A stretch of DNA of 8,141 nt from contig DASZVJ010000109.1 in assembly GCA_035547155.1 (NCBI GenBank), forward strand, positions 1 through 8,141. The letters run 5' to 3'. The notes below the pieces were generated by a model. The model was not told the origin of the DNA and did not search any database. It saw nothing but the letters and a program-made list of their open reading frames with translations. The position numbers and the translations under genes are program-made. Each line of letters starts with the position of its first letter. Positions within the stretch are counted from its first letter, which is position 1. The DNA is from CAZNMF01 sp035547155. GTDB taxonomy: Bacteria > Acidobacteriota > Vicinamibacteria > Vicinamibacterales > SCN-69-37. This document shows positions 1 through 6,950 of this stretch, one piece after another.

Positions 1-42
1 TGCGGTCCGCGCGCCGGTTTTCTTTTTGGGGCCGTCCCTCGC

Positions 43-98
43 CGATGTCCCGATGTCCCGATGTCCCGATGACCCGATAGCCCGATAGCCAGATGATC
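43..98. repeat. Imperfect 8-bp tandem repeat (CGATGTCC family)
   Basis: Seven consecutive 8-bp units can be read: CGATGTCC three times, CGATGACC once, CGATAGCC twice, then a decayed AGATGATC. The units drift progressively from left to right. The array lies in the non-coding segment upstream of the VWFA-related gene. The rest of 1-255 shows no convincing gene: the antisense reading frames crossing it are GC-driven shadows, and I see no clear promoter. Function is unknown; short tandem arrays of this sort commonly arise by slippage. Confidence 0.8.
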
Positions 99-255
99 AA
101 TAGCCAGAAGCTGCCGTCGGTGCTATCGTGAGCGAGCAGCAATCGACAGCATTCAGGCCAGTTCCGCCGCGGCGTGTCGTCCCCCGAGCCCGCGCGTCGA
201 TCTGAGGCCGATCATCGTCGTTCTGGAGCAATCAGGCGTACGTGAGGGGTGTCTC

Positions 256-1671
256 ATGAGGCTCGGCCGCATTGCAGGACGTCTTCGCATCGGATTCTGG
301 GCAGTGGCGGCGGTGGCCGTCGGGGGCGGCGTCGCGGCGAGCCGTTTGACGGCCGCGCCGGAGCAGACCCCCACGTTTCGCGCGGGAGTCGATCTCGTGG
401 CCGTCGACGTCCAGGTCGTCGACAAGGACGGCGCGCCGATTCCGTCGCTCAAGCCCGGGGACTTCGACGTCTCGATCGCCGGCAAACGCCGCCGCGTCGT
501 TTCCGCCGACTATCTCCAGAGCAGCAGCCTCGATAACACAACCGTCACGCCGTACGATCACCGCGTTCGCGTCAGCGATACGTCTCAGCCGGACATCACG
601 CCCGGCGCCGGGCGAACGTTCGTGCTGGCGTTCGACACGGACAGCTTCTCCGTCGAAGAGTCCCGTGATGTGGTGGCGGCCGCGCACGCGTTCATCAGAC
701 GCCTCGGGCCGGATGACCTCGTCGGGTTGTACACATTCCCCGTCGGTCCACGGCACGAGCCGACCGTCGAGCACACCGAGGTGGCGCGCGAGGTCGACAC
801 GATCGTCGGACGCAGCCAGACGATGGTCGGGGACTACAACCTGAGTCCGTCCGAGATCGTCGACATCACCGCAGAAGCCGCGCGGGACTTCACGCGTGGC
901 CTCGATCGCTCGTCGGCTCCAGCCAACACGGGCACCGCGACCAACGCAAACGCCAATACCGCCGGCAATGCCTCGGCGAGCGGCCAGGCTTCGGGAGACG
1001 GCGGCAGCCAGCCATCGAGCTCGGCCACCGACTCCACGCTGGGACGCGTGCAGATGCGCGAGTGCGGGGCGATCGAGTCGGCCTGCGCCGACGCCATTCG
1101 TGCCGAAGCCAACTCCAAGGCGTTCTATCTCGAGGGCCGCGCGATCGAGGGACTCAACGGCCTCCGCGCGCTCATCCAGTTGCTCGGCGAGCAGCCAGGC
1201 CGGAAGACCGTGGTGGTCTTCAGCGCCGGCATTCCCGCGACCGATCGGCCGGGCGGCCGTCCGGACGTCGGCGACGTCGCGAAGCTGCTCGGACAGGACG
1301 CCGCGGCGACGAACACGACGATCTACACCGTGCTGCTCAACACGCGCGGCTTCCAGTGGATGGCCTCGGAGAGCCGGAAGAACGACGCCATCCCGACGTC
1401 GCTCAGCCGCGACAACGCGGTGGCCTCTCGCTTGCTGGAAGATTTCTCCGGCGCCTCCGGCGGCGCGCTCCTGCGTGTGCTGGTCGGCGGCGGCGACGTC
1501 GCGCTCAGCCGCGTGCTGCGCGAGACCTCTTCGCACTATCTGCTCGGCGTCGAGCCGGCCGATGTCGATCGCGATGGCAAGCTGCGCGAGCTCCGCGTGC
1601 GCGTCTCGCGATCGGGCGCGACGATCCGCGCGCGCTCCTGGGTCGTCGTGCCGAAGCGCAAGGACGGCTAG
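256..1671 (+). CDS. VWFA-related (Acidobacterial-type) secreted or membrane-anchored protein
   Basis: A 471-residue protein resembling the VWFA-related Acidobacterial domain family (TIGR03436-like), whose members are exported proteins of unknown role. Residues 1-34 are basic and then hydrophobic (signal peptide or anchor, about 13-29). Residues 41-85 hold the family opening (FRAGVDLVAVDVQVVDKDG). The von Willebrand A core starts at about 120; its first strand ends in DTDSFS (127-132), a plausible MIDAS-like DxSxS site. A second core strand is GRKTVVVFSAGIP (315-327). The C-terminus has the typical ETSSHYLLGVEP (423-434) and a final beta-rich segment ending RARSWVVV. Residues about 219-260 are an Ala/Asn/Thr/Ser-rich low-complexity insert, followed by CGAIESAC (C270, C277), a likely disulfide pair outside the cytoplasm. 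The ATG is supported by GAGGGG at 244-249, 6 nt upstream. The stop overlaps the stop of the convergent transporter gene. Family assignment is strong; ligand and biological role are unknown. Confidence 0.85.
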   Translation: MRLGRIAGRLRIGFWAVAAVAVGGGVAASRLTAAPEQTPTFRAGVDLVAVDVQVVDKDGAPIPSLKPGDFDVSIAGKRRRVVSADYLQSSSLDNTTVTPYDHRVRVSDTSQPDITPGAGRTFVLAFDTDSFSVEESRDVVAAAHAFIRRLGPDDLVGLYTFPVGPRHEPTVEHTEVAREVDTIVGRSQTMVGDYNLSPSEIVDITAEAARDFTRGLDRSSAPANTGTATNANANTAGNASASGQASGDGGSQPSSSATDSTLGRVQMRECGAIESACADAIRAEANSKAFYLEGRAIEGLNGLRALIQLLGEQPGRKTVVVFSAGIPATDRPGGRPDVGDVAKLLGQDAAATNTTIYTVLLNTRGFQWMASESRKNDAIPTSLSRDNAVASRLLEDFSGASGGALLRVLVGGGDVALSRVLRETSSHYLLGVEPADVDRDGKLRELRVRVSRSGATIRARSWVVVPKRKDG

Positions 1672-2414
1672 AACGCGCCAATCAGCCGCAGCGCGGCGAT
1701 CGCCGCGAAGATCAGCAGCAGCGTGTTGAACGTCTGCTGCGGCACGATGTGCGTGAGCCATCGGCCGACGGCTACGCCGAGCAGAATCGGCGGGATCAGC
1801 ACGACGTTCAACAGCAGCGTCGGCGCATGGATCAAGCCGAGCCCCGCGCTGAACGGCACCTTGAACAGATTGATGATGAAGAAGAACCACGCGCCCGTGC
1901 CGACGAGCTCGAACTTCGGCAGATCGATCGCGAGCGCGTAGAGGCTGAAGATCGGGCCGGCCGCGTTCGCCATCATCGTCATCGTGCCCGCGGCGAGCCC
2001 CATGCCCCACGAGAACGCGCGTGAGTGCGGCATCGCACCGAACCACGCCGGCCGCGCCGTTCGCAGCAGGTGCAACGCGGCCAGCGCGAGGATGATCCAG
2101 CCCATGATCGGCTTGTAGGCGGCTTCGCTCAGCCGCGACATCAGCATCGCCGCCGCAATCACGCCAACACATGCGGGCGGAAGCATGCGGCGGATGTACG
2201 TCCACTGCGCGTGCGCGTGAAACGTCCGCACGGCCGACAGGTCGCCGAAGATCAACATCGGCAGCACGACGCCCGTCGAGCCGCGCGCACCAAAGAGCCA
2301 CGCGAAAATCAGCACGTGCAGCAGGCTGAAGCCCGAGAAGCCCGCCTTGCTGATGCCGACACCGACTGCGGCGAGAATCGCGGCACTCCATTGCGCGAAT
2401 GTCAAGTGCGGCAT
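1668..2414 (-). CDS. TauE/SafE family (sulfite exporter-like) membrane transporter
   Basis: A 248-residue, very hydrophobic protein of the size usual for TauE/SafE (DUF81) transporters, which have about eight membrane helices in two related halves. Diagnostic segments are GVGISKAGFSGFS (18-30) with ARGSTGVVLPMLIFGDLSAV (43-62) in the first half, and MMANAAGPIFSLYALA (147-162) with INLFKVPFSAGLGLI (181-195) in the second. Family members export or import small organosulfur or sulfite-type anions in the inner membrane; nothing here fixes the substrate. The ATG is the conserved-looking start, but no good Shine-Dalgarno sequence precedes it, so a leaderless message or weak initiation is possible. 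The gene is divergent from the 2482 gene (67-bp gap) and convergent with the VWFA-related gene, overlapping it by 4 bp at the stops. It stands alone on this strand in the window. Confidence 0.88.
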   Translation of the reverse strand: MPHLTFAQWSAAILAAVGVGISKAGFSGFSLLHVLIFAWLFGARGSTGVVLPMLIFGDLSAVRTFHAHAQWTYIRRMLPPACVGVIAAAMLMSRLSEAAYKPIMGWIILALAALHLLRTARPAWFGAMPHSRAFSWGMGLAAGTMTMMANAAGPIFSLYALAIDLPKFELVGTGAWFFFIINLFKVPFSAGLGLIHAPTLLLNVVLIPPILLGVAVGRWLTHIVPQQTFNTLLLIFAAIAALRLIGAF

Positions 2415-2442
2415 GAAGGATGGAAGTCTGACACGTTTTTGC

Positions 2443-2448
2443 TACGAT
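2443..2448 (+). promoter_or_regulatory. Possible -10 box (TACGAT) of the 2482 gene
   Basis: TACGAT follows a short T-run (TTTTTGC) in the 67-bp gap between the divergent genes. Transcription would start near 2455 and leave a leader of about 27 nt that includes the ribosome binding site. No good -35 hexamer is present at 16-18 bp spacing, so this is a suggestion only. No clear promoter for the opposite-strand transporter was found. Confidence 0.3.
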
Positions 2449-2468
2449 GCGAGTTCTTGCTCGTGTGT

Positions 2469-2475
2469 GGGGAGG
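2469..2475 (+). promoter_or_regulatory. Ribosome binding site deciding the GTG start at 2482
   Basis: GGGGAGG ends 6 nt before a GTG codon at 2482. This is one of the two best Shine-Dalgarno sequences in the window. It favours the 300-residue form over a longer reading frame that would begin at 2347 inside the divergent transporter gene. Confidence 0.75.
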
Positions 2476-2481
2476 CCCTCC

Positions 2482-3384
2482 GTGTCTGACATCGATCCAT
2501 CCGAAATCACCGTCGTCGGCCGGCGGCCGCTGTCCGAGAAATTCACTCCGGAGTTGGCGGACGTACCTCCCGTCAGCAGCACGCATGCGAAAGCGGAGCG
2601 CGAAGGATTGCCGCCGGGTTATCGGATGCGCGCTGACGCGCACTACGTCGATCAACTGTCACGTCGATCGGAGCGCGACGCCTCTCGCGGATCGTCGCTC
2701 GACGAAGGCGACGCGGCGCCGGACGGACGCGATCGCCGTGGTGAGCGGCTGCTGGCGCAGGTGAGCGAAGAGATCGCGTCGATCGGTGCGGCGGCACATC
2801 TGCTGACGGGCGACGGATCAGCGCTGGCGCGCCGGCTCAGCGTCGATCTGATTCGCGCACAGGCGTGGCGTGCGTCGTGGCTGTTGCGCGCGCACGCGAT
2901 GCTCGAGGGCAGCGCGCGCGGGCACGCACGGCCCAAGCCGCTCGGCACGCTGCTCGAGCAGCTGCGTCAGGGGCTGTCGCCGGAATGCCGGCTGGCCGGT
3001 GTGACGTTGCAGATTCAGGCGTCCGACTGGAACACGTCCGTCGCCGTCGACGATGCGGCGGTCGTCGCGGGCGTGACCGGCGCCGTCATGGCGACGCTCG
3101 GCGTGCTGGGGCACGTCGAGGGCGCGGTCGTGCGCATCGCCGTGGACGCGTCCGGAGGCGAATTGCGCGCGATTGAGGTCACGCAGGACGAGGTCGCGGC
3201 ATCGCCCGCGCTGGGCCTGCGGTTCTTCGACGCGTCCTGGAGCGACCGGCCGGGCGGATTCGCGGCGATGATTGGCGCCCTGTCGGCGCGGGCCGCCGGG
3301 CAGCAGCACGGCGGCGGCGCCACGCTCCTGATGGGCGATCGGCGCGGGACGACGGTGCGGCTGACGCTGACACGCACGCACTGA
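2482..3384 (+). CDS. Protein with a degenerate histidine-kinase-like ATPase fold (putative)
   Basis: A 300-residue protein starting at GTG 2482. The N-terminal ~90 residues are polar and probably disordered, but contain a motif that looks conserved, EGLPPGYRMRADAHYVDQL (41-59). Residues 88-142 form a likely helical pair (RLLAQVSEEIASIGAAAHLL, then a second helix to HAML) reminiscent of a kinase dimerisation region. Residues 153-298 look like the end-to-end outline of a HATPase_c domain: PLGTLLEQL, then VDDAAVVAGVTGAVMATLGVL where the N-box helix sits, a GGELRAIEV strand, and finally HGGGATLLMGDRRGTTVRLTL, resembling the usual HGG...GTTVRLTLP ending. The N-box Asn and the DxGxG nucleotide motif are missing, and no clear phospho-acceptor His was found. 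I infer a non-catalytic relative of sensor kinases, perhaps a scaffold or regulator. No signal peptide or membrane segment is visible, so it is probably cytoplasmic. The gene is certain; the fold assignment is tentative. Confidence 0.7.
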   Translation: MSDIDPSEITVVGRRPLSEKFTPELADVPPVSSTHAKAEREGLPPGYRMRADAHYVDQLSRRSERDASRGSSLDEGDAAPDGRDRRGERLLAQVSEEIASIGAAAHLLTGDGSALARRLSVDLIRAQAWRASWLLRAHAMLEGSARGHARPKPLGTLLEQLRQGLSPECRLAGVTLQIQASDWNTSVAVDDAAVVAGVTGAVMATLGVLGHVEGAVVRIAVDASGGELRAIEVTQDEVAASPALGLRFFDASWSDRPGGFAAMIGALSARAAGQQHGGGATLLMGDRRGTTVRLTLTRTH

Positions 3385-3392
3385 CGCGTCTG

Positions 3393-3418
3393 GTTCCCTA
3401 ACCGGCTGCGCCGGGAAC
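3393..3418 (+). terminator. Hairpin after the 2482 gene (possible terminator)
   Basis: GTTCCC (3393-3398) pairs with GGGAAC (3413-3418). The stem can extend by GGC/GCC (3404-3406 with 3410-3412) around a 5-nt bulge and a TGC loop. It begins 8 bp after the stop at 3384. No T-run follows, so it is not a canonical intrinsic terminator. It may instead be a processing or repeat element. Confidence 0.35.
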
Positions 3419-3423
3419 GCCGA

Positions 3424-3431
3424 TATACAAT
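3424..3431 (+). promoter_or_regulatory. Possible -10 region (TATACAAT) for cimA
   Basis: TATACAAT stands out as an AT-rich island in GC-rich DNA, 114 bp upstream of the cimA start. Transcription from about 3438 would give a leader of roughly 107 nt that contains the 26-bp palindrome. The -35 region would fall inside the preceding hairpin and has no good consensus match. Confidence 0.4.
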
Positions 3432-3489
3432 TGGAAGGCGTTTCGGGGCGTGTTTCAGAACTGTCAAGTGCGCCGAAGGCGCCATGGTC

Positions 3490-3515
3490 AACTTCGAAGT
3501 TCGAACTTCGAAGTT
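3490..3515. repeat. Perfect 26-bp palindrome in the cimA leader
   Basis: Two copies of the 12-bp self-complementary unit AACTTCGAAGTT (3490-3501 and 3504-3515) flank a central CG, so the whole 26 bp is its own reverse complement. A partial third repeat follows (CGAAGTTTT, 3516-3524). Nearby inverted pairs are CAAGTGCG/CGCACTTG (3465-3472 with 3529-3536) and GTTTCA/TGAAAC (3452-3457 with 3524-3529). These two cross each other, so they cannot form together as a simple nested hairpin. The element is AT-rich relative to its surroundings. It could be a dispersed palindromic repeat, an operator or an RNA leader structure. Confidence 0.85.
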
Positions 3516-3544
3516 CGAAGTTTTGAAACGCACTTGGGCCGGTC

Positions 3545-5137
<1,593 letters not shown>

Positions 5138-5148
5138 CGTCATTCCTC

Positions 5149-5535
5149 ATGTTCCGTTTGCTGCCGGCTCGACGGATTCTGGCGTCCGCGCTGGCGCTGC
5201 TCATGCTCGCCGCTGCGTCATCCGGCGCCATCTGCCAGACGATCTGCGCGTCGCGTATGTCGATGCCGGCAGCGATGGCGTCGCCGCACGGGCACTGCCA
5301 GGAGATGCCGGTGGGGCCGGCGATGGTCGCGCCTCCGGCGTGCGTCCCCGTCAGCATTCTCGCGTCGCCCATGTCGACCGCGTCGATCGTGCAAAGCGAT
5401 CTCGTCATCGCCATCGCACCGGCGTGGGCGCCTCACGGGACGGGTTCCGCACCAAACGATCTGTTCACTCGCCGCGTGGTTCCGCCGATCAGTCCGCCTG
5501 CGATCGGCGATCGGCCCTCCGTTCTCAGAATCTGA
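5149..5535 (+). CDS. Small secreted Cys/Met/His-containing protein, putative metal-binding
   Basis: A 128-residue protein I do not recognise as a named family. Residues 1-27 look like a signal peptide (Arg-containing start, hydrophobic core LASALALLMLAAA, small residues SSGA before cleavage). The mature N-terminus carries C29, C33, C50 and C65 with M37, M39, M43, M53, M59 and the pair H47/H49 (PHGHC), a spacing that could bind Cu(I) or another soft metal. The rest is Pro/Ala-rich with no obvious domain, ending in VVPPISPPAIGDRPSVLRI. It starts 11 nt after the cimA stop without a clear ribosome binding site, and 71 nt before the putative outer-membrane metal protein. I infer a periplasmic metal-binding partner in the downstream metal cluster, rather than anything to do with citramalate. 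Export looks solid; the metal role is inference. Confidence 0.65.
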   Translation: MFRLLPARRILASALALLMLAAASSGAICQTICASRMSMPAAMASPHGHCQEMPVGPAMVAPPACVPVSILASPMSTASIVQSDLVIAIAPAWAPHGTGSAPNDLFTRRVVPPISPPAIGDRPSVLRI

Positions 5536-5591
5536 TCATCTCCTCGCGCTGACGGTTTTTCGCCGGACGCTCGCGCCATCGTGCGCGTGAC

Positions 5592-5598
5592 AGAGGAG
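5592..5598 (+). promoter_or_regulatory. Ribosome binding site deciding the GTG start at 5607
   Basis: AGAGGAG ends 8 nt before the GTG start codon. It supports initiation at 5607, which also gives a complete signal peptide. Confidence 0.75.
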
Positions 5599-5606
5599 AG
5601 ACGATC

Positions 5607-6941
5607 GTGAAGTTCATTCGGTACAGCATCATGCTGGCCGCGGCATGCGTGCCTGCGGCTGCTGCGGCGCAGGATGGAATGCCCGATATGCCGGGCATGA
5701 CCATGCACGCGCATATGGAGATGAGCGGTGCGCCGTTGGGAATCGCGGACGGGCGCGATGGCTCCGGCACGAGCTGGCTGCCCGACGACACGCCGGCAAG
5801 CGGATCGATGTGGCACGTGCGCGACTGGATGCTGATGGCGCACGGGCAAGCGTTTCTTCAGGCGATCGACGTGACGGGCGATCGTGGCGATCGCCAGGCC
5901 GGGAGCGTCAACTGGGCGATGGGCATGGCGCAGCACGCGCTGTGGGGCGGGCAGCTCACGTTGCGCGCGATGACGAGCCTCGAGCCGCTGACCGTCGGAC
6001 GGTGCGGATATCCGGATCTCGCGCAGTCGGGCGAGTCGTGCCGCGGCGTCGCGTTGCACGATCGCCAGCATCCGCACGATGTGTTCATGGAGACCGCCGC
6101 GCGGTATCAGCGTGCAGTTGGCGATCGTGTCGCGATCGAGATCTACGGCGGGCCTGCCGGTGAGCCCGCGCTCGGCCCCGTCGCGTATCCGCATCGCCCG
6201 TCGGCGGCGCCCGATCTCTTCGCGCCGATCGCGCACCATTGGCTGGACGCGACGCACGTGAGCTTCGGCGTGCTCACCGCCGGCGTGTACGGCCGGCGAT
6301 GGAAGGCCGAAGCGTCGGCCTTCAACGGACGCGAGCCGGACGATGCACGATACGGATTCGATGTGGCGCGTCTCGATTCGTGGTCGACGCGCGTGTCGTG
6401 GCTGCCGAGCCCGCGTCTCGCCGTGCAGGTGTCCACGGGTCTGCTGCACGATGTCGATCATCATGACGATGACGCGATGGACGTGCGGCGCACGACGGCG
6501 TCGGCGACGTATCACCGGCGGACGTCGCGAGGCCTGTGGACGACGACGGCGGCGTGGGGCGTCAATCGAGAGCATGGCGAATCGAGCCAGGCGTGGCTGG
6601 CAGAAACGGCTGTCGATGTCAGCGCCTCGGACGTCGTGTTCGCGCGCGCCGAGTGCGTGCAGAAGTCCGCGGCTGACCTTGCGCTGCCGGACAGTGGCGC
6701 GCCGAGTGACGCTTCCGGCATCATCAAAGTGCAGGCCGGCTACACGCGCTGGCTGGCCGCGGCCGCGGGCCTTCGTGCCGGCATTGGTGGATCGATTGGC
6801 GTTGCGCGTGTGCCGAGCACTGCCGTGCCGGCGTACGGCTCGAAATCGCCGATCGAGATGAGTGTATTTTTCAGGCTGTCCGCCTTCGCCAAGGCTACGG
6901 CGGACAAGCAGGGACGGCCCCGTGTGGCCGTCCGCCCGTAG
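5607..6941 (+). CDS. Putative outer-membrane protein of a copper/heavy-metal cluster
   Basis: A 444-residue exported protein. Residues 1-22 are a signal peptide (MKFIRYSIMLAAACV, then AAAAAQ). The mature N-terminus is rich in Met and His (MPDMPGMTMHAHMEMSG, 25-41), like the exposed metal-binding ends of CopB/PcoB-type copper proteins, although the rest does not look like PcoB. Many alternating beta-type segments (for example KVQAGYTRWLAAAAGLRAGIG) suggest a beta-barrel. Other marks are HDRQHPHDVFMETAARY (151-167), a possible disulfide C133/C145, and an acidic His-rich loop HDVDHHDDDA (281-290). The barrel probably ends at MSVFFRL (418-424). The last 20 residues (SAFAKATADK..., 425-444) are encoded by two inverted repeats and look like a late extension. 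The GTG start has a strong ribosome binding site. The stop lies 9 nt before the P-type ATPase start, implying an operon. Outer-membrane location and the metal role are inferred from composition and context; substrate is unproven. Confidence 0.7.
   Translation: MKFIRYSIMLAAACVPAAAAAQDGMPDMPGMTMHAHMEMSGAPLGIADGRDGSGTSWLPDDTPASGSMWHVRDWMLMAHGQAFLQAIDVTGDRGDRQAGSVNWAMGMAQHALWGGQLTLRAMTSLEPLTVGRCGYPDLAQSGESCRGVALHDRQHPHDVFMETAARYQRAVGDRVAIEIYGGPAGEPALGPVAYPHRPSAAPDLFAPIAHHWLDATHVSFGVLTAGVYGRRWKAEASAFNGREPDDARYGFDVARLDSWSTRVSWLPSPRLAVQVSTGLLHDVDHHDDDAMDVRRTTASATYHRRTSRGLWTTTAAWGVNREHGESSQAWLAETAVDVSASDVVFARAECVQKSAADLALPDSGAPSDASGIIKVQAGYTRWLAAAAGLRAGIGGSIGVARVPSTAVPAYGSKSPIEMSVFFRLSAFAKATADKQGRPRVAVRP
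6877..6906. repeat. Inverted repeat encoding the 'AFAKATADK' tail
   Basis: TGTCCGCC (6877-6884) and GGCGGACA (6899-6906) are perfect 8-bp arms around a 14-nt loop. An alternative inner pairing is GCCTT/AAGGC (6882-6886 with 6891-6895). Read in frame it gives LSAFAKATADK (424-434) of the outer-membrane protein. From memory, this peptide appears at the ends of many unrelated predicted proteins in Acidobacteria, which suggests a dispersed DNA repeat rather than a protein domain; I could not search for it here. Confidence 0.75.
6912..6933. repeat. REP-like hairpin A at the 3' end of the outer-membrane protein gene
   Basis: GGACGGCC (6912-6919) and GGCCGTCC (6926-6933) are perfect arms around the 6-nt loop CCGTGT. 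It lies 5 bp after the AFAKATADK inverted repeat and 5 bp before the stop codon, and encodes the final GRPRVAV residues. With no T-run behind it and a gene starting 18 nt later, it is unlikely to be a simple terminator, but it could stabilise or separate the two messages. It shares its architecture with the hairpin at 7138-7158. Confidence 0.8.
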
Positions 6942-6950
6942 TCGGACACC

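Noticed and set aside
1..30. Possible terminator of an upstream gene (GC-rich stretch followed by TTTTCTTTTT)
   Set aside because: The stem cannot be assessed because the window begins there, and no upstream gene end is visible.
2347..2481. N-terminal extension of the kinase-like protein to an upstream ATG at 2347
   Set aside because: It would run 68 bp into the divergent transporter coding sequence, has a Cys-rich non-protein-like sequence, and ignores the strong ribosome binding site before GTG 2482.
232..2655. Long minus-strand open frame of 807 codons across the VWFA-related and transporter genes
   Set aside because: It is Arg/Ala/Asp-rich with no domain and lies in a different frame from the real transporter gene on the same strand. 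It is a GC-driven shadow of well-supported genes.
3450..3544. A leader peptide for amino acid attenuation ahead of cimA
   Set aside because: The only readable frame runs through the palindrome (giving NFEVRSF-like residues), has no run of Ile, Leu or Val codons and continues out of frame into cimA.
5433..6575. 380-codon minus-strand frame antisense to the outer-membrane protein gene
   Set aside because: Arg/His-rich shadow without a signal peptide or domain; the plus-strand frame has a signal peptide and a strong ribosome binding site.
6912..6933. Intrinsic terminator between the outer-membrane protein gene and the ATPase gene
   Set aside because: The stem is strong, but no T-run follows and the next gene starts 18 nt later, so a repeat element or message-stability role is more likely.
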